From positions 1-64,000 of the forward strand of contig NZ_SIRR01000006.1 of assembly GCF_011634895.1 (NCBI RefSeq): a stretch of DNA of 64,000 bases. The letters run 5' to 3'. Numbering within the stretch: position 1 is the stretch's first letter; each line of letters starts with the position of its first letter. The DNA is from Rheinheimera pleomorphica (GTDB lineage: Bacteria; Pseudomonadota; Gammaproteobacteria; Enterobacterales; Alteromonadaceae). The notes beneath the pieces were generated by a model. It did no database searches. It saw nothing but the letters and a program-made list of their open reading frames with translations, and was not told the DNA's origin. The translations under genes were made by a program, and so were the position numbers. Positions 25,445-34,193 of the stretch are shown one piece after another.

Positions 25445-27295
25445 TTAATCTTCAAGTTTCGACAGATCTCTTACTGCGCCTTTATCTGCACTGCTGGCCA
25501 ACAGGGCATAGGCTTTCAATGCGGCGCTAACAACGCGCTGGCGGCTCTGTGGTTTCCAGCCTTGCTTGCCTTTAGCATCCATCGCGGCGCGCCGCGCTGC
25601 CAGCTCATCATCACTAATGGCAATGCCAATTTTGCGCTTGGGAATATCAATTTCTATGCTGTCGCCTTCCTGCACCAGGGCGATAGCGCCACCGCTAGCG
25701 GCTTCCGGCGACACATGCCCAATCGACAAACCCGAGGTACCGCCGGAAAAACGGCCATCGGTGATCAAGGCGCAAGCTTTACCTAGGCCCATCGACTTTA
25801 AGTAACTGGTCGGGTACAGCATTTCCTGCATACCCGGGCCGCCTTTGGGGCCTTCATAGCGGATAATGACCGCATCGCCGGCCACGACTTTGCCTTTTAA
25901 AATAGCGTCTACTGCATCGTCCTGGCTTTCAAAAATACGCGCCCGGCCGGTAAAAACCAGACACTCTTCATCGACGCCAGCAGTTTTTACGATACAGCCA
26001 TTCGGCGCCAGGTTGCCAAACAACACCGCTAAGCCGCCATCTTGCGAATAGGCATGTTCTTTACTGCGAATACAGCCGTCTACGCGATCATCATCCAGGC
26101 TTGGGTAACGACAATTTTGTGAAAAAGCCTGCGTAGTGCGGATACCGGCCGGGCCAGCCAGATACATTTGTTTGGCGTCTTCATTGCTGGTTGTTTTAAT
26201 ATCCCACTGCTCCAGCACCGCGGCCAGGCTTGAACCGGCCACATGCGGCACATTCGGGTTTAATAAGCCGGCGCGGTTTAGCTCGGCCAGAATACCGATA
26301 ACACCGCCGGCACGGTGCACATCTTCCATATGGTATTTTTGCGTCGACGGTGCCACCTTGCATAGGTGCGGCACGATGCGTGATAAGCGGTCGATATCAT
26401 TCATGCCAAAATCAACTTGCGCTTCAATCGCTGCCGCCAGTAAATGCAGTACGGTGTTGGTGGAGCCGCCCATGGCGATATCCAGCATCATGGCGTTTTC
26501 AAAGGCGGCCTTATTAGCAATATTGCGCGGCAAGGCTGTGGCGTCATCCTGTTTATACCAGCGGTTACACAGCTCCATAATTCTGAAACCTGCTTGCACA
26601 AATAACTCTTTACGGTCGGCGTGGGTTGCCAATAGCGAGCCGTTACCGGGCTGGCCTAAACCTAAAGCTTCTACCAGGCAGTTCATTGAGTTGGCGGTAA
26701 ACATGCCCGAGCAGCTGCCGCAAGTCGGGCAGGCGCTGCGTTCAATTTGCTCGCTGTCGCTGTCAGTGACTTTAGGATCTGCCGCCGACACCATGGCATC
26801 GACTAAATCCAGCTTGATAATTTGATCCGACAGCTTGGTTTTACCGGCTTCCATCGGCCCGCCAGAGACAAAGATCACCGGAATATTTAACCGCAAGGCG
26901 GCCATTAACATACCGGGGGTGATCTTGTCACAGTTAGAAATACACACCATGGCATCGGCACAGTGGGCGTTGATCATGTACTCCACGGAGTCGGCAATCA
27001 GCTCGCGTGAAGGCAGGCTGTACAGCATGCCGCCGTGGCCCATGGCAATGCCATCATCTACCGCTATGGTGTTGAATTCTTTAGCGATGCCGCCAGCTTC
27101 ATTAATGCTGTTGGCCACCAGTTTGCCTAAATCACGTAAGTGCACATGGCCGGGCACAAACTCAACAAAGGAGTTCACTACCGCCACTATCGGCTTGCCA
27201 AAATCGGTATCTTTAACGCCGGTGGCTCGCCACAGGGCGCGGGCACCTGCCATATTGCGGCCTTCGGTAACGGTGGCGGATCTTAACTTTGGCAT
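25445..27295 (-). CDS. ilvD: Dihydroxy-acid dehydratase
   Basis: Dehydrates dihydroxyisovalerate and dihydroxymethylvalerate to the keto acids preceding valine and isoleucine. 616 residues, the same as E. coli IlvD, with Fe-S ligands in [12 protein letters not shown] and [18 protein letters not shown], the [14 protein letters not shown] segment, and [12 protein letters not shown] plus [11 protein letters not shown] near the C-terminus. CGGAG precedes the ATG by 8 nt. It follows ilvM by 65 bp in the ilvLGMDA operon. The cluster is oxygen-sensitive in this family, which fits the several antioxidant genes nearby only loosely. Confidence 0.97.
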   Translation of the reverse strand: MPKLRSATVTEGRNMAGARALWRATGVKDTDFGKPIVAVVNSFVEFVPGHVHLRDLGKLVANSINEAGGIAKEFNTIAVDDGIAMGHGGMLYSLPSRELIADSVEYMINAHCADAMVCISNCDKITPGMLMAALRLNIPVIFVSGGPMEAGKTKLSDQIIKLDLVDAMVSAADPKVTDSDSEQIERSACPTCGSCSGMFTANSMNCLVEALGLGQPGNGSLLATHADRKELFVQAGFRIMELCNRWYKQDDATALPRNIANKAAFENAMMLDIAMGGSTNTVLHLLAAAIEAQVDFGMNDIDRLSRIVPHLCKVAPSTQKYHMEDVHRAGGVIGILAELNRAGLLNPNVPHVAGSSLAAVLEQWDIKTTSNEDAKQMYLAGPAGIRTTQAFSQNCRYPSLDDDRVDGCIRSKEHAYSQDGGLAVLFGNLAPNGCIVKTAGVDEECLVFTGRARIFESQDDAVDAILKGKVVAGDAVIIRYEGPKGGPGMQEMLYPTSYLKSMGLGKACALITDGRFSGGTSGLSIGHVSPEAASGGAIALVQEGDSIEIDIPKRKIGIAISDDELAARRAAMDAKGKQGWKPQSRQRVVSAALKAYALLASSADKGAVRDLSKLED

Positions 27296-27360
27296 TGCGG
27301 TACTCCGTGTATTCGGTAAATAAAAAAGTATAGGTTTAATTCAGCGTGTTTAATTCAGCT

Positions 27361-27615
27361 TTATGCGCTTAATACAGCCAGTTCTGCTGATACCAGTTCC
27401 AGTTGCTGCACGTCATACAGCTTATGCAACTGACTGGTTAATAAATGGATCGGTTTATCGCCGCTGACGCTTAGTTTGATCGCCACACTGCGGCTATCGG
27501 CGCGCGGCGTCATTTGCAGGCCGGTCAGCTGATAACCGCGATAGCGGGTCACCTGTAACAGGCGTTCTACTACAGCCGGGGTATTGCTGGCGGTGATATT
27601 CAGTACATGGTTCAT
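27361..27615 (-). CDS. ilvM: Acetolactate synthase II small subunit
   Basis: Regulatory ACT-domain subunit of acetolactate synthase. 84 residues, the normal length of IlvM, with the ACT pattern [18 protein letters not shown] and [14 protein letters not shown]. Its ATG overlaps the ilvG stop by 4 bp (ATGA-type), which suggests translational coupling and equal production of the two subunits. Confidence 0.93.
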   Translation of the reverse strand: MNHVLNITASNTPAVVERLLQVTRYRGYQLTGLQMTPRADSRSVAIKLSVSGDKPIHLLTSQLHKLYDVQQLELVSAELAVLSA

Positions 27616-29267
27616 GCTTTTGTCTCCGTTATCATCTCTTCATTAGCCGCACCCGGCGGTACTAATGGCCAGACGTTGTCTTTATCATCTATACACACAT
27701 GCAGTAGGTAAGGCCCTGGCCAGGTAAACATGGCTTCCAATGCGCTTTCTACTTCATCTTTGCGCGTTATACAGTGGCCCGGTATGGCAAAGGCTGCGGC
27801 CAGTGCGACAAAGTCCGGGTTGTCGGATAAATTAGTTTCGCTGTAACGCTCGTTAAAAAACAGCTGCTGCCACTGCTTCACCATGCCCAGGCGCTGGTTA
27901 TCAACAATGACAATTTTTACCGGCAACCGAAACCGCTTAATGGTGGCCAGCTCCTGCACATTCATCATAAAAGAGCCGTCACCGCTAACGGCTATTACCG
28001 TATCCTGCGGCCTGGCTAACTTGGCACCGATAGCGGCTGGCAAACCAAAACCCATAGTGCCTAAACCACCGCTGGATAAATGGTTACGTGGGTGGCTAAA
28101 GCGCATATGCTGTGCTACCCACATCTGATGCTGGCCTACGTCGCAGCACACTATGCTGTTATCCGGCATCCGCTCGCTTAATTGCTTTAACATCAGCGGC
28201 GCGTAAATACGCTCGCCTGGGTGGTCATAACGCCAGCCATATTGCTGTTTTAACTGCGCACAATGGCTAAGCCAGTCTGCGCAGTCGGTGCCGGCTGAAA
28301 TGGCCGGCAATATTTGCTGCATATCACCCAGCAAGGCGGCATCGGCAAAGCGGACTTTGTTTATCTCGGCCGGATCGATATCGACATGGATTACTTTAGC
28401 CAGTGGCGCGAACTTTTGCAGATTGCCGGTGACCCGGTCATCAAAACGGGCGCCTAAACAGATCAGTAAATCGCATTGCTGTACCGCTAAATTCGCCGCT
28501 TGAGTGCCGTGCATACCCAGCATACCCAGGTAATGGGCGTTGTCTTTTGCCACCGAGCCCATGGCTTTTAACGTGGTAACCGACGGCATAGGGTTGGCGG
28601 CTAAAAATTGTTGCAGCTGACCCATAGCGCCGGCCATATGTACGCCGCCGCCGATATAAGCGATGGGCTTTTTTGCTGCAGCAATTAATGCCCGGGCTTT
28701 GGCGGCATTGGCCAGTGAAGTAGCAACAGGCGCAGGCTTAACACTGGTGCTAGCTTCAGGCTGATAATCGATATCCGCCAGTTGCACATCTTTGGGAATA
28801 TCCACCAGCACCGGGCCGGGGCGGCCGCTTTGCGCTATGGCAAAGGCTTCGTTTAGCGTTGCCGCCAGCTCTTCGACACTGCGCACCATAAAGCTGTGTT
28901 TGGTCACCGCCAGGCTTAAGCCTAAGACATCAATTTCCTGAAACGCATCGCTGCCCATCACGGCTTGTGACACCTGGCCGGTGATAGCCACGACCGGCAC
29001 TGAGTCCAGCATCGCATCGGCCAGTGAGGTGATTAAATTGGTCGCACCCGGGCCGGAGGTCGCCATACAAACGCCAACCTTACCACTGGCGCGGGCATAG
29101 CCGATGGCCGAAAAGGCGCCGCCTTGCTCATGCCGGCACAGGTAGTGTTTAACGCTGCTTTGATACAGTGCATCGTAAATCGGCATAATGGCACCGCCGG
29201 GGTAGCCGAAAATGGTATCGACCCCGTGTTGTTGCAGCACCTTAAGTACCAATTCTGCGCCTTTCAT
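27612..29267 (-). CDS. ilvG: Acetolactate synthase II large subunit
   Basis: ThDP enzyme that joins two pyruvates, or pyruvate and 2-oxobutyrate, to give acetolactate or acetohydroxybutyrate. 551 residues with three domains: N-terminal ThDP pyrimidine domain with catalytic Glu in RHEQGGAF, central FAD-binding-type domain ([21 protein letters not shown]) and C-terminal ThDP diphosphate domain with [12 protein letters not shown]...VDN. Intact, unlike the frameshifted ilvG of E. coli K-12. The ATG follows the leader/attenuator region by about 50 bp. Confidence 0.97.
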   Translation of the reverse strand: MKGAELVLKVLQQHGVDTIFGYPGGAIMPIYDALYQSSVKHYLCRHEQGGAFSAIGYARASGKVGVCMATSGPGATNLITSLADAMLDSVPVVAITGQVSQAVMGSDAFQEIDVLGLSLAVTKHSFMVRSVEELAATLNEAFAIAQSGRPGPVLVDIPKDVQLADIDYQPEASTSVKPAPVATSLANAAKARALIAAAKKPIAYIGGGVHMAGAMGQLQQFLAANPMPSVTTLKAMGSVAKDNAHYLGMLGMHGTQAANLAVQQCDLLICLGARFDDRVTGNLQKFAPLAKVIHVDIDPAEINKVRFADAALLGDMQQILPAISAGTDCADWLSHCAQLKQQYGWRYDHPGERIYAPLMLKQLSERMPDNSIVCCDVGQHQMWVAQHMRFSHPRNHLSSGGLGTMGFGLPAAIGAKLARPQDTVIAVSGDGSFMMNVQELATIKRFRLPVKIVIVDNQRLGMVKQWQQLFFNERYSETNLSDNPDFVALAAAFAIPGHCITRKDEVESALEAMFTWPGPYLLHVCIDDKDNVWPLVPPGAANEEMITETKA

Positions 29268-29317
29268 TTTTTGTATCCTTGTTATGCTAAACCGCTTTTT
29301 TCAAGGCCCGGAAACGA

Positions 29318-29351
29318 CAAAACCCCCGGTCCTTGCGGAGCGGGGGTTTTG
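29318..29351 (-). terminator. ilv attenuator (leader terminator)
   Basis: Perfect 11-bp stem CAAAACCCCCG / CGGGGGTTTTG with a 12-nt loop, 20 bp after the leader peptide stop and about 50 bp before ilvG on the minus strand. The 3' arm ends in TTTT followed by a T-containing stretch. Position and companion leader peptide indicate transcription attenuation as in enterobacterial ilvGMEDA. Confidence 0.88.
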
Positions 29352-29370
29352 TTGGAATTCGCTTTTTACG

Positions 29371-29460
29371 CTACTTTTTTTCCAAAACACCGCCCCCGCG
29401 GAGATTAATAATCACCACGACCACGAGGACAATAATGTTCAGAACAGCAGCTAAACGCAT
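29371..29460 (-). CDS. ilvL: ilv operon leader peptide
   Basis: A 29-codon frame reading MRLAAVLNIIVLVVVVIINL... and ending in GVLEKK. It has 7 Val, 5 Leu and 4 Ile, with a run VLVVVVII in the middle, the three amino acids made by the pathway. It precedes a strong terminator hairpin and ilvG on the same strand. When charged branched-chain tRNAs are scarce, ribosome stalling in the Val/Ile run would prevent the terminator from forming. Too short for most gene finders. Confidence 0.9.
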   Translation of the reverse strand: MRLAAVLNIIVLVVVVIINLRGGGVLEKK

Positions 29461-29538
29461 TTTATGATTCTTACTTATTTACTTGGTTAAAAATCGTTTT
29501 AGTTATATTGATCTGTCATGCAGATCGAATTGCTATTA

Positions 29539-29567
29539 GAAATAGCCGTCTATCAGTCTGAAGTCAA
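29539..29567 (-). promoter_or_regulatory. Candidate ilv operon promoter
   Basis: On the minus strand a TTGACT -35 box (29562-29567) and a TATTTC -10 box (29539-29544) are spaced by 17 bp, about 80 bp upstream of the ilvL start. The -10 match is weak, the -35 match good. Confidence 0.45.
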
Positions 29568-29660
29568 CAGATTTTTGTCATTAGCTAAAAAATAGTCAAT
29601 TTGCACCCGATACGATAGGCGACGTACACTTAAGCTAGTCGTTAACCTGCGTGGTGGCCT

Positions 29661-29903
29661 GTGGATCAGTTAGAGCTGTTTGACCTGCCCAATCCTTGTA
29701 TCGGTGTATGCCAAAGCAACAGCCGTGGCTACTGTATTGGCTGCTTACGCTCGCGCGAAGAGCGCTTTAACTGGCATGCCAAGCCGGTGGAAGAGCGCGC
29801 ACATATCTTGAAACTGCTAAGCCAACGCCGCGCCAGATTAAACGCCAAAGCGAAAAAGGATAACGACTCACCAGCAAGTGGCGAGTCGTTGGAGTTGTTT
29901 TAA
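29661..29903 (+). CDS. DUF1289 family protein
   Basis: An 80-residue protein with four cysteines in the pattern NPCIGVC...YCIGCLRSREE, the signature of DUF1289, which may bind a metal. The rest is basic and helical (RAHILKLLSQRRARLNAKAKK). The start is a GTG at 29661; no earlier ATG fits. Function is not established. It stands alone between the divergent ilv operon and the convergent catalase-like gene. Confidence 0.85.
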   Translation: MDQLELFDLPNPCIGVCQSNSRGYCIGCLRSREERFNWHAKPVEERAHILKLLSQRRARLNAKAKKDNDSPASGESLELF

Positions 29904-29944
29904 GCCAAACTACCAGCGCGCGCTGCAAGTTTGGTCTATCAATA

Positions 29945-30922
29945 TCACTGCCCACTTAAGCGCTTACCAAACGAAATAGCATAGGCCGGCGAGCGCATTC
30001 TTAATACCGGGTCGGCACTGGCGCTAAAACCGCGGCTCATCACATTAGGGTCAAAGTTAATATTGCTACAGCTGGCATCGCCACTGGCTTTTATACGCAA
30101 GGTACCGGCGTTAAGTGTGGGCCGCTCTGGCCACTGCTGCGACGGGTCGATGTCGCTATCGTTTGCCTCACCAAAGCTGATGATCCAGTCAAACTCGACC
30201 GCGCCATCGGTTAAACGCTGTTTTAGCCGCTCATCGAGAAAGTTAGCATTTTGCTGCGCAATCTCGGCCTCAGTTAAGCCCTTGACGCCGTCTTTTGGCT
30301 GCAAATGCCAGCGTATTTTCGCCTTTTCGCCGCTTTTATCTGCCAGATAAAAAGTATGAATACCAAAGTACTCTGCCGTGGCATAACTCCATGGTGGCGG
30401 ATTGGCAGCCAGCCACTGTGCCTGCGGCTGGGTATCAGGATGGGCAGCACGAAACGCCTGAATTTTCGCCAGGTCCGGTTTGCCATCAACGCCCGGCACG
30501 GATGCCTTAAGCAGGCCTAAAAAATTCTCCGGGTTTTTCGCACCAAACACCGGCGTCGTTAGGGTAGCGATATTGTGTTTACTGCCGTCTGCCAGCGTAA
30601 ACTGTGCGCCCAGGCCCCGCGGAGAGCGGGCATAATCCGGTACATTCGGGTTGCCGCCTGCCATTGAAAAACGGTAAGTAACCGGCACAGTGGCGCTGGA
30701 AAACAACGCGGCATCAAAGCGGGCGGCCGCCGCAGCACTGGGGGTAAAGTCGCCCACCGCACACACCCCTTTAGCATGGCCTTTACGGACGCCTTGATGC
30801 TCGCCAAATAACTTAGCGAATACCTGAATAAAATCATTAGGTTGTGCTGGCGCAGTTTGCGCTTGGGCTGAAAAACCGGCCAGAACAGCAACCGTTAGGC
30901 TGCTTAACAAAAATTTTGACAT
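29945..30922 (-). CDS. Periplasmic catalase-like peroxidase (SrpA type)
   Basis: Mini-catalase of the catalase-related peroxidase group, 325 residues instead of about 480 or more for full catalases. A signal peptide (1-21, AGFSAQA) sends it to the periplasm. The heme-pocket region around GVRKGHAKGVCAVGDF (catalytic His near residue 49) and the distal segment VTYRFSMAGGNPNVPDYARSPRGLGAQF are typical. The haem-ligand Tyr region is in the C-terminal part (PAYAISFGKRL). Probably removes organic or hydrogen peroxides outside the cytoplasm. AGGAC precedes the ATG. Single gene. Confidence 0.87.
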   Translation of the reverse strand: MSKFLLSSLTVAVLAGFSAQAQTAPAQPNDFIQVFAKLFGEHQGVRKGHAKGVCAVGDFTPSAAAAARFDAALFSSATVPVTYRFSMAGGNPNVPDYARSPRGLGAQFTLADGSKHNIATLTTPVFGAKNPENFLGLLKASVPGVDGKPDLAKIQAFRAAHPDTQPQAQWLAANPPPWSYATAEYFGIHTFYLADKSGEKAKIRWHLQPKDGVKGLTEAEIAQQNANFLDERLKQRLTDGAVEFDWIISFGEANDSDIDPSQQWPERPTLNAGTLRIKASGDASCSNINFDPNVMSRGFSASADPVLRMRSPAYAISFGKRLSGQ

Positions 30923-31010
30923 AGCAAAGTCCTGTACTAGACGCGTAATAAGGTTACGCCGTGCAGCACAGGACAGATGTTTTGGCAGAAATATTTCGCT
31001 GCCAGTGAGA

Positions 31011-31256
31011 TTAACCGCCTTTTTTAATTAAGCCGATTAAAAACAGCAGTACTACAGCGCCAACGGTCGCCGTGATCAGCGAGCCAATCAAGCCATACGA
31101 TGCCAGGCCGACAGCGCTGAATAAAAAACCGCCGACAAAGGCGCCGACAATACCGACCACCATATTGCCCAACAAGCCAAAACCGCGGCCTTTCATAATG
31201 GTGCCGGCCAGCCAGCCGGCAATGGCACCGATAATTAAAAACAGTATAAAGTTCAT
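31011..31256 (-). CDS. GlsB/YeaQ/YmgE family membrane protein
   Basis: An 81-residue protein with three hydrophobic segments and the family glycine pattern (IIGAIAGWLAG, GFGLLGNMVVGIVGAFVGGFL, LIGSLITATVGAVVLLFLIG). Members are stress-induced inner-membrane proteins of unknown mechanism. It follows the catalase-like gene's promoter side on the same strand; the gap of about 90 bp suggests a separate transcript or a loose pair. Confidence 0.9.
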   Translation of the reverse strand: MNFILFLIIGAIAGWLAGTIMKGRGFGLLGNMVVGIVGAFVGGFLFSAVGLASYGLIGSLITATVGAVVLLFLIGLIKKGG

Positions 31257-31562
31257 CGCAATTTCCCATTGGTTATTGGTTAACCCAAGACAGTAGGTTA
31301 GCTAAAGCCTAGCGTTAACGCGAAAAATTACCAGTTAACACCTGCAACATAAAATGGAGCAGCGGAATATCGTACATAGGTTTGGGTCAAAGAAATGAAG
31401 CTTGTCAGTGAAGTCATTTTAAATATTTGCTTTGCTAGTTAAATTCTCTACCAAGTTTTAATGCTAATGATATTATGTGGGCGGTAGCGAGAGCCTATAA
31501 GTGTGTTTTTGTTAACGCCAGTCTGGTGCCGTTACAATTGTTAGTCTTACCAAGGAACAAAT
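31257..31562. promoter_or_regulatory. Divergent intergenic region upstream of the CsgG-like gene
   Basis: A 306-bp spacer between divergent genes. A TATTAT hexamer at 31471-31476, about 85 bp before the CsgG-like ATG, is a possible -10 box with only a weak -35. A GTTAAC direct repeat is seen at about 31313 and 31334. Nothing else stands out. Confidence 0.35.
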
Positions 31563-32246
31563 ATGAATAGGAATTTAGATAAAAAAGTTTTATCTGTTGT
31601 GATGGCCGGTGTTGCGGCATCTTTAATTGCCGGTTGTGCAACAACGTCATCTAAAGTAATTGAAACACCAACGGTTGCCAGCTATGGCACTAGTTATAGT
31701 GGTGCAAAAAGTAAGTTGGTTATTGGCCAGTTTGTTAACCGCTCAAACTTCCAGAATGGTATCTTTTCTAATGGCGTTGATATGCTTGGCAATCAAGCCA
31801 AAACGACCCTGATTAGCCATTTACAGCAAACTAACCGTTTTAGTGTGATGGACCGTGACAATATGCAGCTGTTGTCTGGAGAGGCAGGACTGTCCGGTGT
31901 GCAACAGTCAATCAAAGGTGCCCGTTATGTCGTTACTGGTGATGTGACAGAGTTTGGTCGTAAATCGGTTGGCGACAAGCAGCTGTTTGGTTTGCTGGGT
32001 AAAGGAAAGTCGCAAATCGCCTATTCTAAGGTGACATTGAATGTAGTTGATGTGACGACATCCGAAGTCGTTTATTCAGTGCAAGGTGCGGGCGAGTATA
32101 GTTTGTCTGAGCGCGAAGTTATCGGCTTTGGCAGTACAGCAGGTTACGATGCAACGTTAAACGGCAAAGTACTGGACTTGGCGATCCGCGAAGTAGTGAA
32201 CAAACTGGTAACCGGCTTAGAGTCGGGCCAATGGCAAGCAGAATAG
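31563..32246 (+). CDS. CsgG-family lipoprotein
   Basis: A 227-residue outer-membrane-type lipoprotein: signal peptide with lipobox LIAGC (Cys24), then a CsgG/HfaB-like domain (LVIGQFVNRSNFQNG, TLISHLQQTNRFSVMDRDNM, ARYVVTGDVTEF, SKVTLNVVDVTTSEVVYS). CsgG forms the secretion pore for curli, but no csgA, B, E or F gene is nearby. The following genes encode DUF4810 and DUF799 lipoproteins, with which this subtype regularly forms a three-gene set of unknown function. AAGGAA precedes the ATG. Confidence 0.88.
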   Translation: MNRNLDKKVLSVVMAGVAASLIAGCATTSSKVIETPTVASYGTSYSGAKSKLVIGQFVNRSNFQNGIFSNGVDMLGNQAKTTLISHLQQTNRFSVMDRDNMQLLSGEAGLSGVQQSIKGARYVVTGDVTEFGRKSVGDKQLFGLLGKGKSQIAYSKVTLNVVDVTTSEVVYSVQGAGEYSLSEREVIGFGSTAGYDATLNGKVLDLAIREVVNKLVTGLESGQWQAE

Positions 32247-32256
32247 AGAACTAAAA

Positions 32257-32601
32257 ATGAAAAAACTATTTTGTGTAGCATTACTGGCATTGTCAGTATC
32301 TGCTTGTAAGACCACTGAGCCTTTATATCACCACGGTGTTTATAACCAGGCGGTGTATGCCTATTTCAAGGCAGAAGATACCACGCTGGAAGAGCAAATC
32401 AGTATGTTACAGCAAACTATTCAGGCTGCGGCCAATGCGGGTAAACCTGTTGCTCCCGGTATTCATGCTCACCTTGGGTTGTTGTATTTCGATTCTGGCA
32501 ATGTTGATTTAGGGCAACAGCATTTTGAGCAAGAAAAAGTGCTGTTTCCTGAGTCGGCTAAGTACCTCGACTTTTTATTGAAATCCCGGCAAGGAGCCTG
32601 A
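32257..32601 (+). CDS. DUF4810 lipoprotein
   Basis: A 114-residue lipoprotein with lipobox VSAC (Cys17) and a helical TPR-like body (YNQAVYAYFKAEDTTLEEQISMLQQ, ...GIHAHLGLLYFDSGNVDLGQQHF). It starts 10 bp after the CsgG-like gene and ends 1 bp before the DUF799 gene, so the three are an operon. The DUF4810 assignment rests on this context and the YxxxV-Y-YFK pattern. Probably periplasmic face of the outer membrane. Confidence 0.85.
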   Translation: MKKLFCVALLALSVSACKTTEPLYHHGVYNQAVYAYFKAEDTTLEEQISMLQQTIQAAANAGKPVAPGIHAHLGLLYFDSGNVDLGQQHFEQEKVLFPESAKYLDFLLKSRQGA

Positions 32602-32602
32602 T

Positions 32603-33277
32603 ATGAGCTGGTTAAAGTTTTGCCTTATAGGCACAGTAGTCATATTGACCGGTTGTGTCAGCGCGCCACCAGCGCACGATTACACCGCATTTCGTAATGC
32701 TGATCCGCATTCTGTACTGGTATTACCGCCAATTAACAACAGCGTTGAAGTAATCGCCCCTTACAGCCTGATGTCACAAGTTAGCCAGCCGATTGCGGAG
32801 TCGGGCTACTATGTGTTTCCAGTGGCCCTGGTGAATCAGACGTTCCGCAGTAACGGCTTGACCGAAGCTGCTGATATTCATGCTGTGCCGTTTCAGAAAG
32901 TGCATGAAATTTTCGGTGCAGACACAGGCCTGTACATGACTATTGAAGAATATGGTACCAGCTATGTTGTACTGTCCAGTGAAACAGTCGTGAAAGTGTC
33001 TGCTACCCTGGTCGACTTGCGCTCTGGTGTGGTGCTGTGGCAAGACACTGCCAGTGCTTCTTCAGCTGAACAGCGCGGCAATGGTGGTGGTGGTTTGGTT
33101 GGCATGTTAGTAGAGGCCGCACTGAACCAGATTATTGAAACTGTTACCGACCGTGGTTTTGATATCGCCGCTATCAGCGCTAACCGTTTACTGTTTGTTG
33201 AAGATCACAACGGCCTGCTTTATGGTCCTAGATCGCCCAAATATGGTCAACCGGTACCTAGCGAGAAAAAGCAGTAA
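32603..33277 (+). CDS. DUF799 lipoprotein (GNA1162-like)
   Basis: A 224-residue lipoprotein with lipobox LTGC (Cys18). The body contains DPHSVLVLPPINNSVEV, PIAESGYYVFPVALV and VKVSATLVDLRSGVVLWQDTASASS, the DUF799 pattern known from the Neisseria GNA1162 antigen, whose fold resembles the TolB N-terminal domain. Third gene of the CsgG-DUF4810-DUF799 set, with AAGGAG before its ATG. The joint presence of three lipoproteins suggests a complex at the outer membrane. Confidence 0.88.
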   Translation: MSWLKFCLIGTVVILTGCVSAPPAHDYTAFRNADPHSVLVLPPINNSVEVIAPYSLMSQVSQPIAESGYYVFPVALVNQTFRSNGLTEAADIHAVPFQKVHEIFGADTGLYMTIEEYGTSYVVLSSETVVKVSATLVDLRSGVVLWQDTASASSAEQRGNGGGGLVGMLVEAALNQIIETVTDRGFDIAAISANRLLFVEDHNGLLYGPRSPKYGQPVPSEKKQ

Positions 33278-33299
33278 TTTCTGCAGTACATAATGTCAA

Positions 33300-33321
33300 A
33301 AACGGGGCTTCAGCCCCGTTT
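33300..33321. terminator. Bidirectional terminator between the lipoprotein operon and rsuA
   Basis: Perfect 10-bp stem AAACGGGGCT / AGCCCCGTTT with a 2-nt loop, with T-runs on both outer sides. It lies between two convergent genes and serves both. Confidence 0.88.
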
Positions 33322-33322
33322 G

Positions 33323-34018
33323 TTAATTTTTTAGTAGATCAAATTCTTGCTGACTCAGCATACGATACTCACCCTCAGCTAAATCCTCAGGCAACTGTAA
33401 ACCGCCAATTCTTTCGCGGTGTAGCCGCACCACTTTATTACCGATAGCAGCAAACATGCGCTTTACCTGGTGGTAACGGCCTTCGTGGATAGTGAGCAGG
33501 GCTTCGTTGTCGCCGACAAGTTCCAGCTCGGCGGGCAGGGTGGCGGTTTTTTCATTGCGCAGCATCACGCCCTCAGCAAACTGCTGTACGGCGTCTGCCG
33601 GGATAGGGTCGGCAGTCCAGACGCGGTAGGTTTTCGCCACATGATGCTTAGGGCTGCTGATACGATGCGACCACTGGCCATCGTCGGTGATAAGCACTAA
33701 ACCTGTGGTGTCTAAATCGAGCCGGCCGACGGTGTGCAGCCGTTCGATTAACGGCTCGTCCATTAAGGTAAATACGGTGTTATGCTCCGGGTCGTCGGTC
33801 GAGCACACATAACCATCCGGCTTGTGCATAATAAAATAGCGCAGGCCAATCAGTTGTAACGGCTCATCATCCAGACAGACCACATCGGTATCTTTTACCT
33901 GCAGTGCCGCTTGTTTTACCTTGTTGCCGTTTAACGTAACCAGCCCCTGGCGAATTAATTTACCGGCCTGGCTGCGGGTTAGGCCGGTACAGTCACATAT
34001 AAATTTATCTAAACGCAT
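33323..34018 (-). CDS. rsuA: 16S rRNA pseudouridine synthase (RsuA family)
   Basis: Makes pseudouridine in 16S rRNA (U516 in E. coli). 231 residues: N-terminal S4 RNA-binding domain (1-60, MRLDKFICDCTGLTRSQAGKLIRQG) and catalytic domain with the active-site aspartate in GRLDLDTTGLVLI, followed by KTYRVW and GRYHQVKRMFAAIGNKV. The size and the KPDGYVCSTDD segment favour RsuA over RluE/RluF or RluB. AGGTGATG precedes the start. Single gene. Confidence 0.88.
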   Translation of the reverse strand: MRLDKFICDCTGLTRSQAGKLIRQGLVTLNGNKVKQAALQVKDTDVVCLDDEPLQLIGLRYFIMHKPDGYVCSTDDPEHNTVFTLMDEPLIERLHTVGRLDLDTTGLVLITDDGQWSHRISSPKHHVAKTYRVWTADPIPADAVQQFAEGVMLRNEKTATLPAELELVGDNEALLTIHEGRYHQVKRMFAAIGNKVVRLHRERIGGLQLPEDLAEGEYRMLSQQEFDLLKN

Positions 34019-34043
34019 ACATCACCTATAAATCCCCGTCCTA

Positions 34044-34150
34044 CTTAAAGCTGCAGCGTTGTTGACTGCGCTCTCTCACCCTAATCACATAGCATGTCTA
34101 TGCCCATAGGGATTCGCTCGCTTGCCTGGCGACAACTTTAATTAGTTTGG
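34044..34150. repeat. Possible palindromic intergenic element
   Basis: The spacer between rsuA and cysQ holds a long imperfect inverted repeat: CTACTTAAAGCTGCAGC on the left pairs with GGCGACAACTTTAATTAG on the right, and the arms continue towards a centre near ATAGCATGTCTATGC. Only one copy is in this window. From memory, similar long palindromes occur as dispersed repeats in related marine genomes, so this may be a mobile non-coding element. Confidence 0.45.
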
Positions 34151-34193
34151 GTATTTGGCCAGTGTAACCAAATTTGGTTTGTTCGTCGCTATT

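Noticed and set aside
26136..26825. Long plus-strand frame of 229 codons inside ilvD
   Set aside because: Antisense shadow of a conserved gene; the frame is kept open by codon usage in ilvD.
31563..33277. Curli secretion operon
   Set aside because: The CsgG-like protein alone suggested curli, but csgA, B, D, E and F are missing and the partners are DUF4810 and DUF799 proteins.
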